In this document: positions 41,444 to 52,612 of the stretch, piece by piece
Position numbering within the stretch: position 1 is the first letter of the stretch
Layout: every line of letters begins with the position of its first letter
Assembly: GCA_037127315.1 (NCBI GenBank)
Contig: JBBBDQ010001688.1
Coordinates: forward strand, 360,001 to 424,000
Length of the DNA: 64,000 nucleotides
Direction: 5' to 3'
DNA from: Ascarosepion bandense
Taxonomy: Eukaryota > Mollusca > Cephalopoda > Sepiida > Sepiidae
Notes under the pieces: model-generated
The model's database searches: none
What the model saw: only the letters and a program-made list of their open reading frames with translations
Told to the model about the DNA's origin: nothing
Position numbers and translations under genes: made by a program

Positions 41444-41724
41444 TGTTATGGACTAGGTTAATGTCCGAAAAAAACAACACGACCACAAGGGTAGAAATAA
41501 ATATATATTAACAAGAAATAACAAATATATATTAACAAGAAATAACAATAGAAAACGTGAAAGGTGTTAGTATGACTGTCCGTCTGATTTAGAGTGAACT
41601 ACTACTAACTCGACTCGAGAGAGAGAGATAGAGAGATAGGGAGAGATAGAAAGAGAGGGTGAGGCGTAGTATATATAGTGTTAGGAAGAATTCATTCTTG
41701 AGTTACAGCTAAGGACCCATGACA
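41444..41724 (-). repeat. 3' LTR of the gypsy-type element (281 bp)
   Basis: Minus strand: TGTCATGGGTCC...CATAACA (TG...CA ends), preceded by the polypurine tract. Contains a GA-rich block and a 'TATATATACTACG' TATA-like region. The same first ~60 bp recur at 44371-44312. Confidence 0.75.
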
Positions 41725-41756
41725 CCCCCTCCCAAACTTTTACCTCGCAGGGGTCT

Positions 41757-42360
41757 TTAATATTTTTTCCGCTTCGGATTAACTATGAAAGGCTCTGTAA
41801 ATCTTTTTCTGCTAGATTTCCGTGGTTCTGAAACTACTTGAGGCCTTTTCATATTGAATGTGTCAAATACTGTGTCCATCACTTCCTCCTCTTTCTGAGG
41901 TAGACCGTTAGAATCCTCTAACAGCCTCTTTCTGATCTGATTTAAATGCCTTTTATGAGAACTTCGACCCTGAATTATGTAAATCATGTTTCCGATCCTT
42001 TTCTCTATTGTACCTGGATCCCAATAGGATGTGTTGCTTTTGAACAGTTAAAAAAAAAACTTTCTTCCCTGGGTTAAGTTTTCTTTTCGGTATAAACTTT
42101 GTCTATTTCGGCCGTAACTTGTCGACTACCGATCTAATATTTCGGGCGAACATTACTTCCGCCGGCGATAGTGCCGATGGCGTAGTACTGTTCGGTGTAA
42201 TTCTATACACTTGCAAGAATTGTTGTAATGCCTTTTCAGTTGGTAAGCAATAAGCTTTCCTTAGTGCTCTTTTTAGTGTATCTATAGTGGGTTGCTTATC
42301 TATTCCTTTTCTAGTTGTAGTGGGAATCCGTTCTAGTGAAGGGTAATTGTATACCGTTGC
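41757..42360 (-). pseudogene. gypsy-type integrase C-terminal region
   Basis: Frames give 'QPTIDTLKRALRKAYCLPTE', 'FLQVYRITPNSTTPSALSPA', 'EVMFARNIRSVVDKLRPK', then 'IQGRSSHKRHLNQIRKRLLE' and 'RKSSRKRFTEPFIVNPKRKK' to the stop at 41757. The 'TPSALSPAE-MF-R' motif is typical of Ty3/gypsy integrase C-termini. Stops break it near 42040. Confidence 0.8.
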
Positions 42361-42367
42361 AGGTTAA

Positions 42368-43015
42368 CGGAATTTGGCCTTGTGGTAGATAGCCCACTAT
42401 GAGTCATAAAATGATTATAAAATCAAGAAAAGCAAATTGAGCTGAAAATAACATTTAAATATTTATACATATCAATTAATCTTTTTATAATCAAAGTAAT
42501 AACTTGAATATAGGTCCAACATAGGTTAAATATTCATGCAAATAATAAGCTGAAAGACATTTAAGGCTTAGGAATGTGGGAGCGTCGTGAGTAAGGAATG
42601 TCTTTGATGTATTCGCTCCTTAGGTCAGTAAGTAGTTTTGAGACAGGGAAGAAGGAAGGAGAGGTGAAGGGAGGCGAACATAGTAGCCGCTTGACTTAAG
42701 TCAAGGAGATATCGATTACAGTCTTCTCCTGAGGTCTGCCTTGGTCTGTCTGCTGGGTGCTTTCCGTCTCGGCTTTTTATATCTGCTTTTTGGATCAAAA
42801 GCAGCTCGTTCGGGATTTCACATTTGTATTTGATTCTGGGCTTCTCATTGACTGGAAAATAAAATTCGCGTAGGCTCGCGAAATGGAAATTTGATATTTG
42901 ATTAATTTTTATTTTTCTACTGGAACATCTGCGCGAACTCGGATGCGCACCGACGAGTTTTAGTCATTTGCTTTCTGGTCGTTATAGAGCAAACATCCGG
43001 TCAATTGCTTTGGCT
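42368..43015. mobile_element. ~650-bp unidentified insert in the gypsy integrase
   Basis: The integrase stops near 43020 ('HPRSNGRAEIFVY') and resumes near 42360. The insert is AT-rich on its left and has 'gctttttatatctg' and GC-richer sequence on its right. It may be an LTR of another element; no ends or target duplication could be fixed. Confidence 0.4.
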
Positions 43016-43019
43016 CGGT

Positions 43020-43340
43020 ATCACCAGATATACACAAATATCTCCGCTCGACCGTTTGACCTTGGGTGATATGGCGGAGATTTGATGTGTTTCACCTGAA
43101 AGGTTTCACAAAATTCTTGAAAGTCCGCAGATGTAAATTGTGTCCCATTATCGGTGAATAGACAATCCACCACTCCGAAATGAGCAAACAGCTCGTGGAG
43201 GCAATTTTTGTCGTCTCGGGAGTAGGTTTTCTACAACGAAATACTTCTGGCCAATTGCTGTAACTTTCTGCTACAATCAAGTAATAGAAGCCCTCTAATA
43301 GACCTGCGATATTTGCATGGATTCTCGACCACCGTCGATC
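43020..43340 (-). pseudogene. gypsy-type integrase core
   Basis: Minus-strand: 'IVAESYSNWPEVFRCRKPTP', then 'VDCLFTDNGTQFTS'-like text in broken frames (the D-N of the DDE core), 'FKNFVKPF' and 'SPPYHPRSNGRAE'. The integrase normally inserts element cDNA. Frameshifted. Confidence 0.75.
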
Positions 43341-43591
43341 TGTCTTAGACTATGTCTTATGAGTGATCAAAGTTGACTTAGCTTTGCATTAAGGATTTCA
43401 TCCTGTTTTTTACTGAGTGGCTTCCGTGGAAATCCTTGGGGATTCTCATTTGTAGCGTTTTCGGGATTACTACTCTTTCATTATATAGCAGAACCTTATC
43501 ACATAACGAAAAAATGTCTGAGATATGCTATCGTTTTCTGCAATTTTTGTTTTCGTTTTCTTTATGAATTCGTCATTCACTGCTTCGTTTC

Positions 43592-44256
43592 TTATTTCCT
43601 GTAATGTGACGGAGAGGTCTCGAATTGTACTGCATACTGATGTTCTAACATTTCCTCATCTCGTAAAGCTGCAATTCCAGAATCTTCTAATGGCTTCGTT
43701 TTCTTTGCTACTAGTCTCGAAAGACGGTCAGCATTCCCGATTTTGTTTGATGAAAGATACTCTAATTTGAAGTTATAATTTAATAGAATCATCCCCCATT
43801 TCAGTAATCTACTAGCAGTGTCGACAGGTAGGCCTTTTTTTTATCCAAATATTGTCATCAACGGCCTGTGGTCCGTCTGTAAGTTCTCGTAACCGCAAAA
43901 ATAATCCCCAACGCTTCCTTTTCGATTTGCAAGTATTTTATTCGGCATTCTCGACGCATGCGCGATGGGCTTTTGTGTCCAATCCGGCATTTTATGAAGT
44001 ATACATGCCCCAACACTATACGAACTCGAGTCACTCGCGACTATTATTTCCAATTTTGGATCATAATGCGTTAAAAATAAATCTGTTGTCTTAATGTTTT
44101 GTCAAAAGTTTTTTGACATTCGGTTGGCTATTCCTAAACTTTTCCCTTCTTCAACAGGTCGTTTAGGGGTGTGCGTAATTTGTGCATGTCTGTTATAAAC
44201 TCTTGATAATAATTTGCTAACCCCAAAAAGCTTTGTAACTCTGCTATATTTTTGGG

Positions 44257-44260
<4 letters not shown>
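43592..44260 (-). pseudogene. gypsy-type RT end and RNase H
   Basis: 'LLGLANYYQEFITDMHKLR' (RT-connection), 'IIVASDSSSYSVGACILHKM' (RNase H first acidic block), 'YFCGYENLQTDHRPLMTIFG' (TDH-PL motif) and 'YNFKLEYLSSNKIGNADRLS' (NADALSR-type block). Stops and a deletion separate the pieces. Confidence 0.8.

Positions 44261-44296
<36 letters not shown>

Positions 44297-44326
<30 letters not shown>
44297..44326. repeat. (CT)n and (TA)n inside the 5' LTR
   Basis: Expanded CT (44268-44291) and TA runs within LTR sequence, at the internal deletion junction. Confidence 0.85.
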
Positions 44327-44328
<2 letters not shown>

Positions 44329-44565
44329 TTAGGAAGAGTTCATTCTGGAGTTACATGTAAGGACCCATGATTGATTGTTTGATTACTTCATTTTTGGTCA
44401 TAGTAAAATTAGACCAGTACATATTTGTATAAAAAAAAGTGTTCAATACAATTATATTGTAGAACTTTTAAATATTCTTCATTTGAATAACTCATTATTG
44501 CAAATCGCCTGAAAACACCACTCATGGTAGAAACCTAGGTCGTGTAATATCTCGTTTACAAATGA

Positions 44566-44566
44566 A

Positions 44567-44617
<51 letters not shown>
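44566..44617. repeat. (TA)n array
   Basis: Pure TA, 25 units. Confidence 0.95.
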
Positions 44618-44618
<1 letters not shown>

Positions 44619-44743
44619 TACCCAAATAGCAGTTGCTCGGACCAGAATCCGGTAGTTCAAAAAAGTGCTTAATGCACACCCAACAGAAATGAATTGAATA
44701 TACATAGCTAACGATATGTAAAGAACATAACACACTCTACTTA

Positions 44744-44785
44744 CTTGCTGCCAAGGTTTCGACCACACAGCTTTCATCAGGCAAG
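44744..44785 (-). ncRNA. hammerhead-like motif with A-C at 15.1/16.1
   Basis: Minus strand: stem I CUUGC (44785-44781) with GCAAG (44748-44744), 5 bp. CUGAUGA is at 44780-44774 and GAA at 44760-44758. The two-pair CC-UU-GG stem III has a C where U16.1 should be, and A17 follows. Stem II is poorly paired in this copy. The (TA)n at 44791-44828 adjoins it. Confidence 0.5.
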
Positions 44786-44786
44786 C

Positions 44787-44790
<4 letters not shown>

Positions 44791-44828
<38 letters not shown>
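44791..44828. repeat. (TA)n array
   Basis: TA run adjoining a hammerhead-like unit. Confidence 0.9.
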
Positions 44829-44837
<9 letters not shown>

Positions 44838-44974
44838 GTGTATTGCGCCAGCAGATAATTACTTAAATATATATTGTTGAGTATAGCAGACAATAAATGT
44901 CTATGATGTTTAATCATGATCCATTCTAAACATCGCATTGTAGCTTTAATTTCTGGTGAAAATAAAGACAAAAA

Positions 44975-45020
44975 TTGTCCACCAAGCTTTTGGCTCACAT
45001 AAGCCATCTTCAGAATGTTT
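44975..45020 (-). ncRNA. hammerhead-related candidate (GGCUUAUGUGAGCC family)
   Basis: Minus strand has CUGAAGA, a strong hairpin GGCU-UAUGUG-AGCC and AAAAGC after it. The same block recurs twice at 60310-60430 with GAAAGC. It resembles a hammerhead with altered core (CUGAAGA) and unclear stem III, so it is only a candidate. It lies downstream of the PLE tail at 45190. Confidence 0.3.
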
Positions 45021-45190
45021 GTAGGAACATTAACATAAAGATTTTCACCATCAAAGATGATATTCTCTATTGCTGTGCGACGCTAACGGTCATCGAATAG
45101 CAGACGCAGGTCGTAAATTAGTAATTCCATTCTATGCCGTCATAATACGTAAGAGACTGAAATTTTAACAATAGAACAATATGTCTAAAT

Positions 45191-45470
45191 TCAATTTAAT
45201 GTGTTGCTACTAGTTTGAAATGTGATTTTATTGAATGTGGGTAGATTGGATTTAATATAGATGGCCTCCAATATCTGAAGGTTCTTTTTGCGGTGTGTAT
45301 ATATGAGTATTATTGTGTTATCGATAAGAATTTGTCTAATATTACGTACATGGCTATGTTTTTCTAGAAATATTGTAAACAGAATAACATATATCATATT
45401 TTTATTATTTTAAATCGCCCAAGAAAATGAAATTTCATCATTTAATGATTCATAAATCGCTGTTATGCCG
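45191..45470 (-). pseudogene. PLE GIY-YIG C-terminal tail
   Basis: Minus-strand frame 'HSHVRNIRQILIDNTIILIY', 'THRKKNLQILEAIYIKSNLP', 'TFNKITF' and stop. The 'ILEA-YIK---P--N' ending is characteristic of Penelope-type GIY-YIG C-termini. Only the last ~70 residues are visible. Confidence 0.6.
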
Positions 45471-46224
45471 TTAACCATACAAAATTTAATGATCCTAAGT
45501 TACTGACTATCATCAATCGGAATCCCAAGTTCATTATCGTCAAACATGGCAATAGACTCGCGTTCGGGTTCTTACCGTTTTTTGTAAAAATCAATAGAAT
45601 TAGAAATAAAGAAACAAAAAAAACAATACTACTTTTCATAAAGATTCATTCTTATCCTCTTCATTAACCTCATCACTAGATACATACTGAAATATTAAAG
45701 CCACACCATGCAATATTTGTTAGGTTCCTAATGGCACCATCTTAGATTATGTTCAAATTCAAATTCGGTAGCATCATTTCTAGACAGAAATTAATAGAAC
45801 TTTCATCTTGATTGAACAAACGGTTCAGAAGTTATGACAAATTGAAATTTGCTTAAATTTACATGTCGCAAGCCAGAAGCATCAATTTGTCAACTTTGGC
45901 ATTTCATAACATTAAGAAGATATCAAATGGAAATGTTATACCCCTACAGCTGCTACCTTCCAATCTAATTTATGTTAAAAGTGATTCAGAAGTTGTAGAA
46001 CCACCCATTCGCAGAAAATAGCTTTGAAAGGCGAGGGTTTCATTTAGCTGTACCTAGGAATTAAATTTACGGCGTTAAAGTAAATATTCAGCTCGATTTT
46101 TTTCCTTTGATTTGCTCCCAATTTGTGTCACATTCAAGGACTGAGTATAAGAAAGTTTCTGTTATATCAGAACATAAGCTGATTATAGAAAAGACACAAA
46201 ATATGTTTTCTTTAAAAGCAGGAA
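45471..46224. other. unassigned stretch
   Basis: No feature recognised. Confidence 0.4.
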
Positions 46225-46800
46225 AAATGAAAGTACATAAATTGGTGAATTATAGTTTTATTGCTCGCCTTTTTATAATCATTTTACCACAACTAAGGCA
46301 AAACTACGGCTAAGTGGCAATGGGGAAAAGACTATGAGTAAAAAATGATGGTACATAAATTGGTGAATTATCGTTTTATTGCTCGCCTTTTTATAATAAT
46401 TTTACCACAAGTAAGGCAAAACTACGGCTAAGTGCCAATGGGGAAAAGACTATGAGTAAAAAATGAAAGTACATAAATTGGTGAATTATAGTTTTATTGC
46501 TCGCCTTTTTATAATAATTTTACCACAAGTAAGGCAAAACTACGGCTAAGTGCCAATGGGGAAAAGACTATGAGTAAAAAATGAAAGTACATAAATTGGT
46601 GAATTATAGTTTTATTGCTCGCCTTTTTATAATAATTTTACCACAACTAAGGCAAAACCAAGTGGGAATGGGTGAAAGACGATGAGTAAAAAATAATGGT
46701 GCATAAATTGGTGAATTATAGTTTTAGTGTTCACCTTTTTTAATCATTTCAACACAAGTAAGGCAAAGCCACGTCTAAGGGTGAAAGACTATGAAGGAAA
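46225..46800. repeat. 118-bp tandem satellite, 5 copies
   Basis: 'attggtgaattatagtttta' starts at 46241, 46359, 46477, 46595 and 46707 (periods 118, 118, 118, 112). The unit ends 'actaaggcaaaactacggct', 'aagtggcaatggggaaaaga'. Its 'accacaa-taaggcaaa' part resembles the LINE-A 3' terminus ('caccccaag-aaggc'), so the array may have grown from a LINE tail. Confidence 0.9.
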
Positions 46801-46948
46801 ACTAATATTAGAGTGAGAAGACAATAAAAGAAAAACCGCTTTCGATGTGTAAATCCTCAGAGTCATAGCAAAGGTTATCCTTATTTGAACATTGGGAATT
46901 GACGCTACAAAATTATAAAGAGCTGTGCTAAATAACAAAAAACACATC
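46801..46948 (-). pseudogene. possible LINE-A 3' relic
   Basis: 'gagtgagaagacaataaaag' to 'aacattgggaattgac' follows the word order of LINE-A tails right after the satellite. Highly diverged. Confidence 0.35.
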
Positions 46949-46950
46949 AC

Positions 46951-47051
46951 TTTTTCTTCGAGTTTTATGTACAATCCATTTTAGCTGTTGCTGCTGTTGG
47001 TATAACAGCAGCAACAGCTAAAATGGATTGTACATAAAACTCGAAGAAAAA
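46951..47051. repeat. long perfect hairpin (49-bp arms, 5-nt loop)
   Basis: Arms 46951-46999 and 47003-47051 are reverse complements ('cttcgagttttatgtacaat', 'ccattttagctgttgctgct', then loop). Nearly perfect, so it would make a strong hairpin RNA if transcribed. Confidence 0.9.
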
Positions 47052-47164
47052 ATAATGCCGCAATCAAGATATTAATGTTTTATGTCCCTTCAAGTAATAG
47101 GTTAGCAACGAAGCCCCTGTCAGGCCTAAAAAGAGCGATAACAGCTATTACACTTGAGAAACCT

Positions 47165-47935
47165 GCTTTTCTAAGTCCAGTTCCCTTTTCTTTGCTTTAA
47201 GTGCGTCCAGTTCGTTTTTTATCTTTCAGGAAATTGTCCAACATTCGCTGCCATATAGGAGGACAGATATCACATAGCAGTCCAGTCCTCTTTTCTTTGT
47301 TTCTGGTGCTTCGAGTCCTTCCTTCATGTTTGAGGAGATTGTCCAGCATTCGCTGCCATATACAAGGACAGATATCACATAGCTGTCTAGTCCTCTTTTC
47401 TTTGTTTCTGGTGCTTCGAGTACTTCCTTCATCTTTGAGGAAATTGTCCAGCATTCGCTGCCATATATGACAGATATCACATAGCAGTCCAGTCCTCTTT
47501 GTTTCTGGTGCTTCGAGTCATTCCTTCATCTTTGAGAAAATTGTCCAGCATTCGCTCCCATATAGGAGGACAGATATCACATGGCAGTCCAGTCCTCATT
47601 TCTTGTTTCTGGTGCTTCGAGTACTTCCTTCACCTTTTGGAAATTGCCCAACATTCGCTGCCATATAGAAGGACAGATATCACATAGCAGTCCTTTCCTC
47701 TTTTCTTTGTTTCTGGTGCTTCGAGTCATTCCTTCATCTTTGAGGAAATTGTCCAACATTCGCTGCCATATAGAAGGACAGATATCACACAGCAGTCCAG
47801 TCCTCATTTCCTTGTTTCTGGTGCTTCGAGTCCTTCCTTCATCTTTGAGGAGATTGTCCAGCATTCGATGCCATATAAAATGACAGATATCACATAGCAG
47901 TCCAGTCCTTTTTTCTTTATTCCTGGTGCTTCGAG
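47165..47935 (-). repeat. 105-bp satellite made from an RT coding segment, 7 copies
   Basis: Minus-strand unit translates as 35 residues: 'LEAPETKKRGLDCYVISVLL' then 'YGSECWTISSKMKEG'. 'cgctgccata' (or variant) sits at 47246, 47351, 47456, 47553, 47656, 47761 and 47866: periods 105, 105, 97, 103, 105, 105. It is the same segment as 'ETKKRVLDCYVM-VLQYGSECWTISSKMKE' of the RTE-type RT at 1340-1440. Frame is kept in most units. Confidence 0.95.
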
Positions 47936-49062
47936 TATGATATTTATGTTACTAAATTGTAATGATGTACTTTATATAATTACTATTTTAATAGTATAAT
48001 ATATAACACTTTAATGTATGTTTTGATATTTCTAAATATGATTATATTACTTATGATATTGTAATAATTTTAATACAGAGATACTTAGTATTTTAGTATT
48101 CATTGAAAGATTCTATTAACAACTGATTTTCAAAAAAATTATTTTTTTATTTATAAAAGTTTGCTTAATATATGTACACATTATTTCGATAAAGTTTGAA
48201 ACGAAAATCTATTTCGCTTTATCATTCACACATATACTAACTTTACTGAGTCATAAGCACACACATTCATCTATGGTTCTCTTATACACGTATTTTATTT
48301 TAAAAAAGAAAATCGTCCATCGCCGAAGACTTTTATACATTACTTCGCTACAATTTTGAATGGAAATGCATTTCGCTTTGTCGTTCTCACACATCCTAGC
48401 GTTACCGATATAAACCCACTTAATTTTTCTATGCATTAAATACGCTTGGCACATTTATTTATTTTTGCATACATACACTTACATTTAAAAAAGCATCTAT
48501 TGCTTTTATTACACGTGGCAAACACATATAAATGAGCATAATTTTTTCTGCATTTAAAATGTTTATCTATTACTTTATCATATGTGACACGTATCTAACC
48601 AATGAAATCAAATCTCAATAAACATACTGTCTTTTTAGGTTTTTTAAAAATTAAAAAAGAACAGTATGTTGATTGGTCAGATATGTGTCATTATTTATTT
48701 ATTTATAAAATAATACTTATATACATTACTTTGCTACAATTCTTTGAACAGAAATGTATTTCATTTTGTCATTCATACACATACTAACATTATCAATATA
48801 TAAACGCACTTAATTTGTCTATAGTTTAAATAGACATGACACATGCATTATTTTTGCATACATACACTTACATTTTTAAAAAAAATTATTGCTTTTATTA
48901 CAGGTGGCACACACGTATAAATGGGCGTAAGTTTTTTCTGCATTTAAAAATGTTCATCTACTGCTTTATTACATGTGGCACGTATCTAACCAATGAAATC
49001 AAACTTCACTCAACATACTGTCGCTTTTGATTTTTTCAAATTTAAAAAGAAATTAAATCATT
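47936..49062. repeat. ~386-bp degenerate tandem repeat, 2-3 copies
   Basis: 'ttatacattactt-gctac' occurs at 48333 and 48719. Both are followed by 'tttgtcgttc/cattcatacacat', 'gcatacatacacttacattt', 'cacgtatctaaccaatgaaa' and 'aacatactgtc'. A partial earlier copy starts near 48170. It may be a duplicated LTR-like or promoter-like unit. Confidence 0.75.
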
Positions 49063-49212
49063 CGTCTTTAAAAAAAAATTTGTTAGGAATCTTGTTAAAG
49101 TGAAACATGTCAGATGACACTTTTAAATTAAAGACATTTTTCCTACCTGTTCTTTACTTATTCTATTCATTTTGTCGGATTTCAATACATATATTAAACT
49201 CATTCAATAATA

Positions 49213-49262
49213 TGTGTATGTATGTATGTATGTATGTATGTATGTATGTATGTATGTATGTA
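49213..49262. repeat. (TATG)n microsatellite
   Basis: About 12 TATG units. Confidence 0.95.
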
Positions 49263-50030
49263 TTGCTTTTGTAGATAAATGAATAAACCTTGTCACTGGC
49301 AACATGGAAATATATATAAACGAATAGTATGACAGGTTATTTGCTCCGGGTAACACAAGATATCCTTGCCAGTTATTGAATGACTGCCATCTTTTCGTTG
49401 TTTGTTTTGATAATTATGTACCTATATACAAACAGGTGCCTTTGGCGTTCATGCCTACATAACAGATAATGTAAATGATTTACTTAAAGATATTCGTGAC
49501 GTATTTTCGAGACATTGTCTACGTACGTTCGGTTAGATACGTAAGATGACACCCATCCACCCAACACACACATAGGTACATGCACAAACTTACGCACACA
49601 CACACACAAATATGCATGTGGAGTGATGGAGAAAGGAAGAGAACAACAGGTGAATGAAAGTTTCGAAAACATACATCTTTCTATTCAGACAAATTCCCAG
49701 ATATGTCGTTATATCATCAGAAAAATGAAAGACTAGAGCAAATAACATTTTAAAATTACAAGTATTTCTTAGATGGATGCAATATTTACTCGTCTTTTTG
49801 AGAAAATATTTTTTTAGAAAAATGTATTCCTCACGACTCTTCCCGGAATATTGTTTCTCTTCCTCTGACTTTACCTCAACGTTCAGTTAAACTCTTCATT
49901 CTGTTTGTTCTTTTAATACAGTGAATTCTCCCAAGAATTTAGGATGGCAAGAAGTTCATTGAAGTTAATTGACTGTTTCTTGAAGACGTTATTTTTTTTT
50001 TCTTGATTAATTAATGTTGTTGATTTTATT
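49263..50030. other. unassigned stretch
   Basis: No feature recognised beyond a short CA run near 49596. Confidence 0.4.
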
Positions 50031-50338
50031 GAACAGGTGTAGAGACTCATCCCTTGTTCCCTGTTTAGGGTGTGGTTTCCGGCTTTCTCTTTTCCAATCT
50101 TTTCACTTTCTTTTTTGTTTATGTTTTTTTTTTTTTCAATTGGAGTAGATAGACTGAACTATCACCCGGTTCACACTCCACCCACGTCTATTGAACAGGT
50201 GTAGAGGCTCACCTCTTGTTCCCTTTTTAGGATGTGGTTTCCGGCTTTCTCTTTTCCAATCTTTTCACTCTTGCGTAGCCGCCTGCACACCAGTGGCCTT
50301 ACCGCCTTGCTCGGGGTGATATGATTAAAAAAAAATAA
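50031..50338 (+). mobile_element. LINE-A-derived short retroposon
   Basis: 'gaacaggtgtagag' occurs at 50031 and 50193 (about 162-bp monomers). The second monomer runs through 'tttccggctttctcttttcc' into 'cgtagccgcctgcacaccag' and the LINE-A 3' end 'cggggtgatatgattaaa' with an A-run. The coding interior of LINE-A is absent. Same architecture as 30250-30600. Confidence 0.75.
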
Positions 50339-50342
50339 CATA

Positions 50343-50915
50343 CAGGGTGGAGAATATCTTATGCAACCAAGAAAATTTCAATTTACCACATTAAGAAAAA
50401 TGACAATTCAAAAATAGTTGTTTTCATTTAATTCTATCGGCATTACTATTCCGCTTGACAGGTTCTTACTCAATGTGACCCCTTATGGCCTTAATTACCT
50501 TCTGAAGATGCTTGAAAAATGAAGAGGTCGAGTCTGGCATAGTTTTTGGTCGATTTCTGCCCATACTCAAAAGAGTGCTCGCCTCAGACCACCCAGGTTT
50601 TTGAGGATTTTTGCACAAACATTTGACTCAAGGATGGATCATATAGAGTCGTCCGTACTATTTAAATCTGGAAATAATTTTCAATTGTTCAGAAATTGCA
50701 GTGTTGCTCGTTCCCTATCGATAAAGATTGATTATTGTTTTCACCTTGTTTATTAATGCTGTTCAAAATATGATTCCAATCGATCAAATTTTAACAGAAA
50801 CCTGTAAAGAATAAGCAAAATATTAATACAACCCCAAAATTTAATTACGAGAGCAGTTATATACTGGTTAAAATTTGAAAATAACGCCCATCGCAAAACA
50901 TATTTCCCACCCTAT
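50343..50915 (-). mobile_element. non-autonomous mariner-like element (~575 bp)
   Basis: Ends 'tacagggtggagaatat' and 'atatttcccaccctata' are inverted repeats flanked by TA. The minus strand near 50590-50480 carries a 34-residue frame ending 'FFKHLQKVIKAIRGHIE' before a stop, possibly a transposase C-terminus. It lies immediately after the A-run of the LINE-derived retroposon. Confidence 0.55.
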
Positions 50916-50925
50916 ATGAATGGAT

Positions 50926-51589
50926 TATTTCATTCCGGAATCTAAATAGTGAAATTAAATGCACTCCTTCTACTAAGATAAAATATCTAGTTAGTCATTT
51001 TGCTTTTAAAATTTATTGTTGGTAACTCTACTATTGCTAGTATTTTTACTATAAAAAATTATTCTTACAATTTTTTCAGTGTTTTGATTTTGTTTGGGTG
51101 TTCCTTATTTCCTTATATCTGCAACCCTAATAGGTGCTATGAGACCGGGTCAGGGGGGGACGTAGCAATTAAGAGGTGGTTCCACACTCCCCAGAACTTC
51201 CCATCTTCCTCTCAGATGCCTTGCTGCCAGATGTGGTTTATCGTCATACCCAGAAACACCTTGGAGACGTGTCCGAAGAATGTACCGAATGTTAAAGGGC
51301 ATCATATCTCGCTTTCATTTTCATTTTATTTTTTCAGTATTTACATAATGAAGAGCAGCGTTTTCATGCAGTTTTTAGGTTTAGACGAAGCGTTTTTCAA
51401 ATAAGCCAATTGTTTTACTATATTTTAATCTCTATTTCTCTCTAGAGCGTAGGTGACCCTGGTTCGCAACATCTTCCAGGATCTCTAAGCGACATTGAAT
51501 TCTTTACCACTCATCATTACTCTGGTCCTGATATCCATTCATACAAACGTCTTATCTACATTATTCACAGTTTCCATCTTCTCTTGCCT
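50926..51589. other. mostly unassigned; D1 fragment at 51115-51290
   Basis: 51115-51290 matches repeat D1 on the minus strand ('ccttgctgccagatgtggtt', 'caattaagaggtggttcca'). The rest is unrecognised. The 134-residue frame at 51000 overlaps the repeat and is rejected. Confidence 0.5.
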
Positions 51590-52612
51590 TTAACTTACCT
51601 TGTGAGTGTTAATTTTTCACGCCTTTCATACTTGAAATATCAAATTTATTTTTATGGCTCACAAAACTACCCTACGGGTATCCCTCAAGGCTCTATCTTA
51701 GGTCTCACGCTCTTTCTGATCTACATTAATGATCTCCCCGATGCCATAAGATCCCAAGTAGGTATGTACGCCGATGACAACACAGTTTACTCTCGCCTTG
51801 ACCAAAAATCTGGTGTGGGCGACAAAACGAACCTCGCTGCCGAGCTTGAGAAGGACCTTCAATCCATAGTGGACTGGGGTAGGAAATGGCTCGTAAATTG
51901 TAATGCTTCCAAAACGAAGCTGCTATCAATTAACCATCATAGAAAATCGCACCTACCTCCCATTAGCATGGAACAGGCTTGCCTCCCAGAGAATAAATCA
52001 CTACGCCTCCTTGGTCTCACACTCTCAGCGGACTTCAAGTGGAATGACTATATCGAATTCATTGCTAAATCCGCTGCTGTAAAAGTCGGCTCTCTGCGCA
52101 GGACCCGGAAGTTTTTCCCGCCTGAATCTATCCTGCACATTTATAAATCTACCATCCGCCCGTGAATTGAATACTGATGCCACATCTGGTCAGGTGCTCC
52201 TGCTATTCTCCTTGGGGATCTTGACAAAATACAACGAAGAATCTGTAATGTGATCGATACCGACGTGGCAGACCGGCTGCAGTCACTCTCTCACCGGCGT
52301 GACGTAGCTTCCCTGTGCCTCTACTATAAATACTTTCACGGCTTCTGCTCCGATGAACATAGATCACTGGTGCCCCGTAGGTATGAATTTGCACGAGATA
52401 CAAGATTAGCAACTAAGTCCCACCCTTTTACAGTGAAACAGATAAGATGTAACCGCAATTTCCACTCCAACAGCTTCTTTTCTCGCACTTCCCGCCTGTG
52501 GAATTCATTTCCGTACACTTGCTTCCTCGACAGCTACAATCTCCAGGAGTTTAAATGTAAGGTCAACAGTGGCAGTGAAATGCATTGCTTTGGGTGAAAT
52601 GATTTTAAAAAA
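51590..52612 (+). pseudogene. LINE-A RT catalytic domain to 3' end
   Basis: The best RT in the window. 'TGIPQGSILGLTLFLIYIND' (RT motif B') is near 51675-51735, 'GMYADDNTVYSRL' (catalytic YADD) near 51760, and 'SKTKLLSIN', 'LGLTLSADFKWN', 'FFPPESILHIYKSTIRP' follow. A stop comes at 52163. The C-terminus continues in another frame ('YYKYFHGFCSDEHRSLVPRR', 'TSRLWNSFPYTCFLDSYNLQ') to 'gggtgaaatgatt' and an A-run. 5'-truncated; broken by one stop and one frameshift. It supplies the catalytic block deleted from 6838-9745. Confidence 0.85.

Larger units (their letters stand above)
41444..44371 (-). mobile_element. Ty3/gypsy-type LTR retrotransposon relic
   Basis: Minus-strand order: partial 5' LTR (44371-44263), end of RT (44260-44105), RNase H (44053-43592), integrase (43280-43020), an unrelated insert (43015-42370), integrase C-terminus (42360-41760), polypurine tract 'TTTGGGAGGGGG' and 3' LTR (41724-41444). 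Gag, protease and most of RT are missing. The left junction falls in an AG/CT run of the LTR. Confidence 0.8.
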
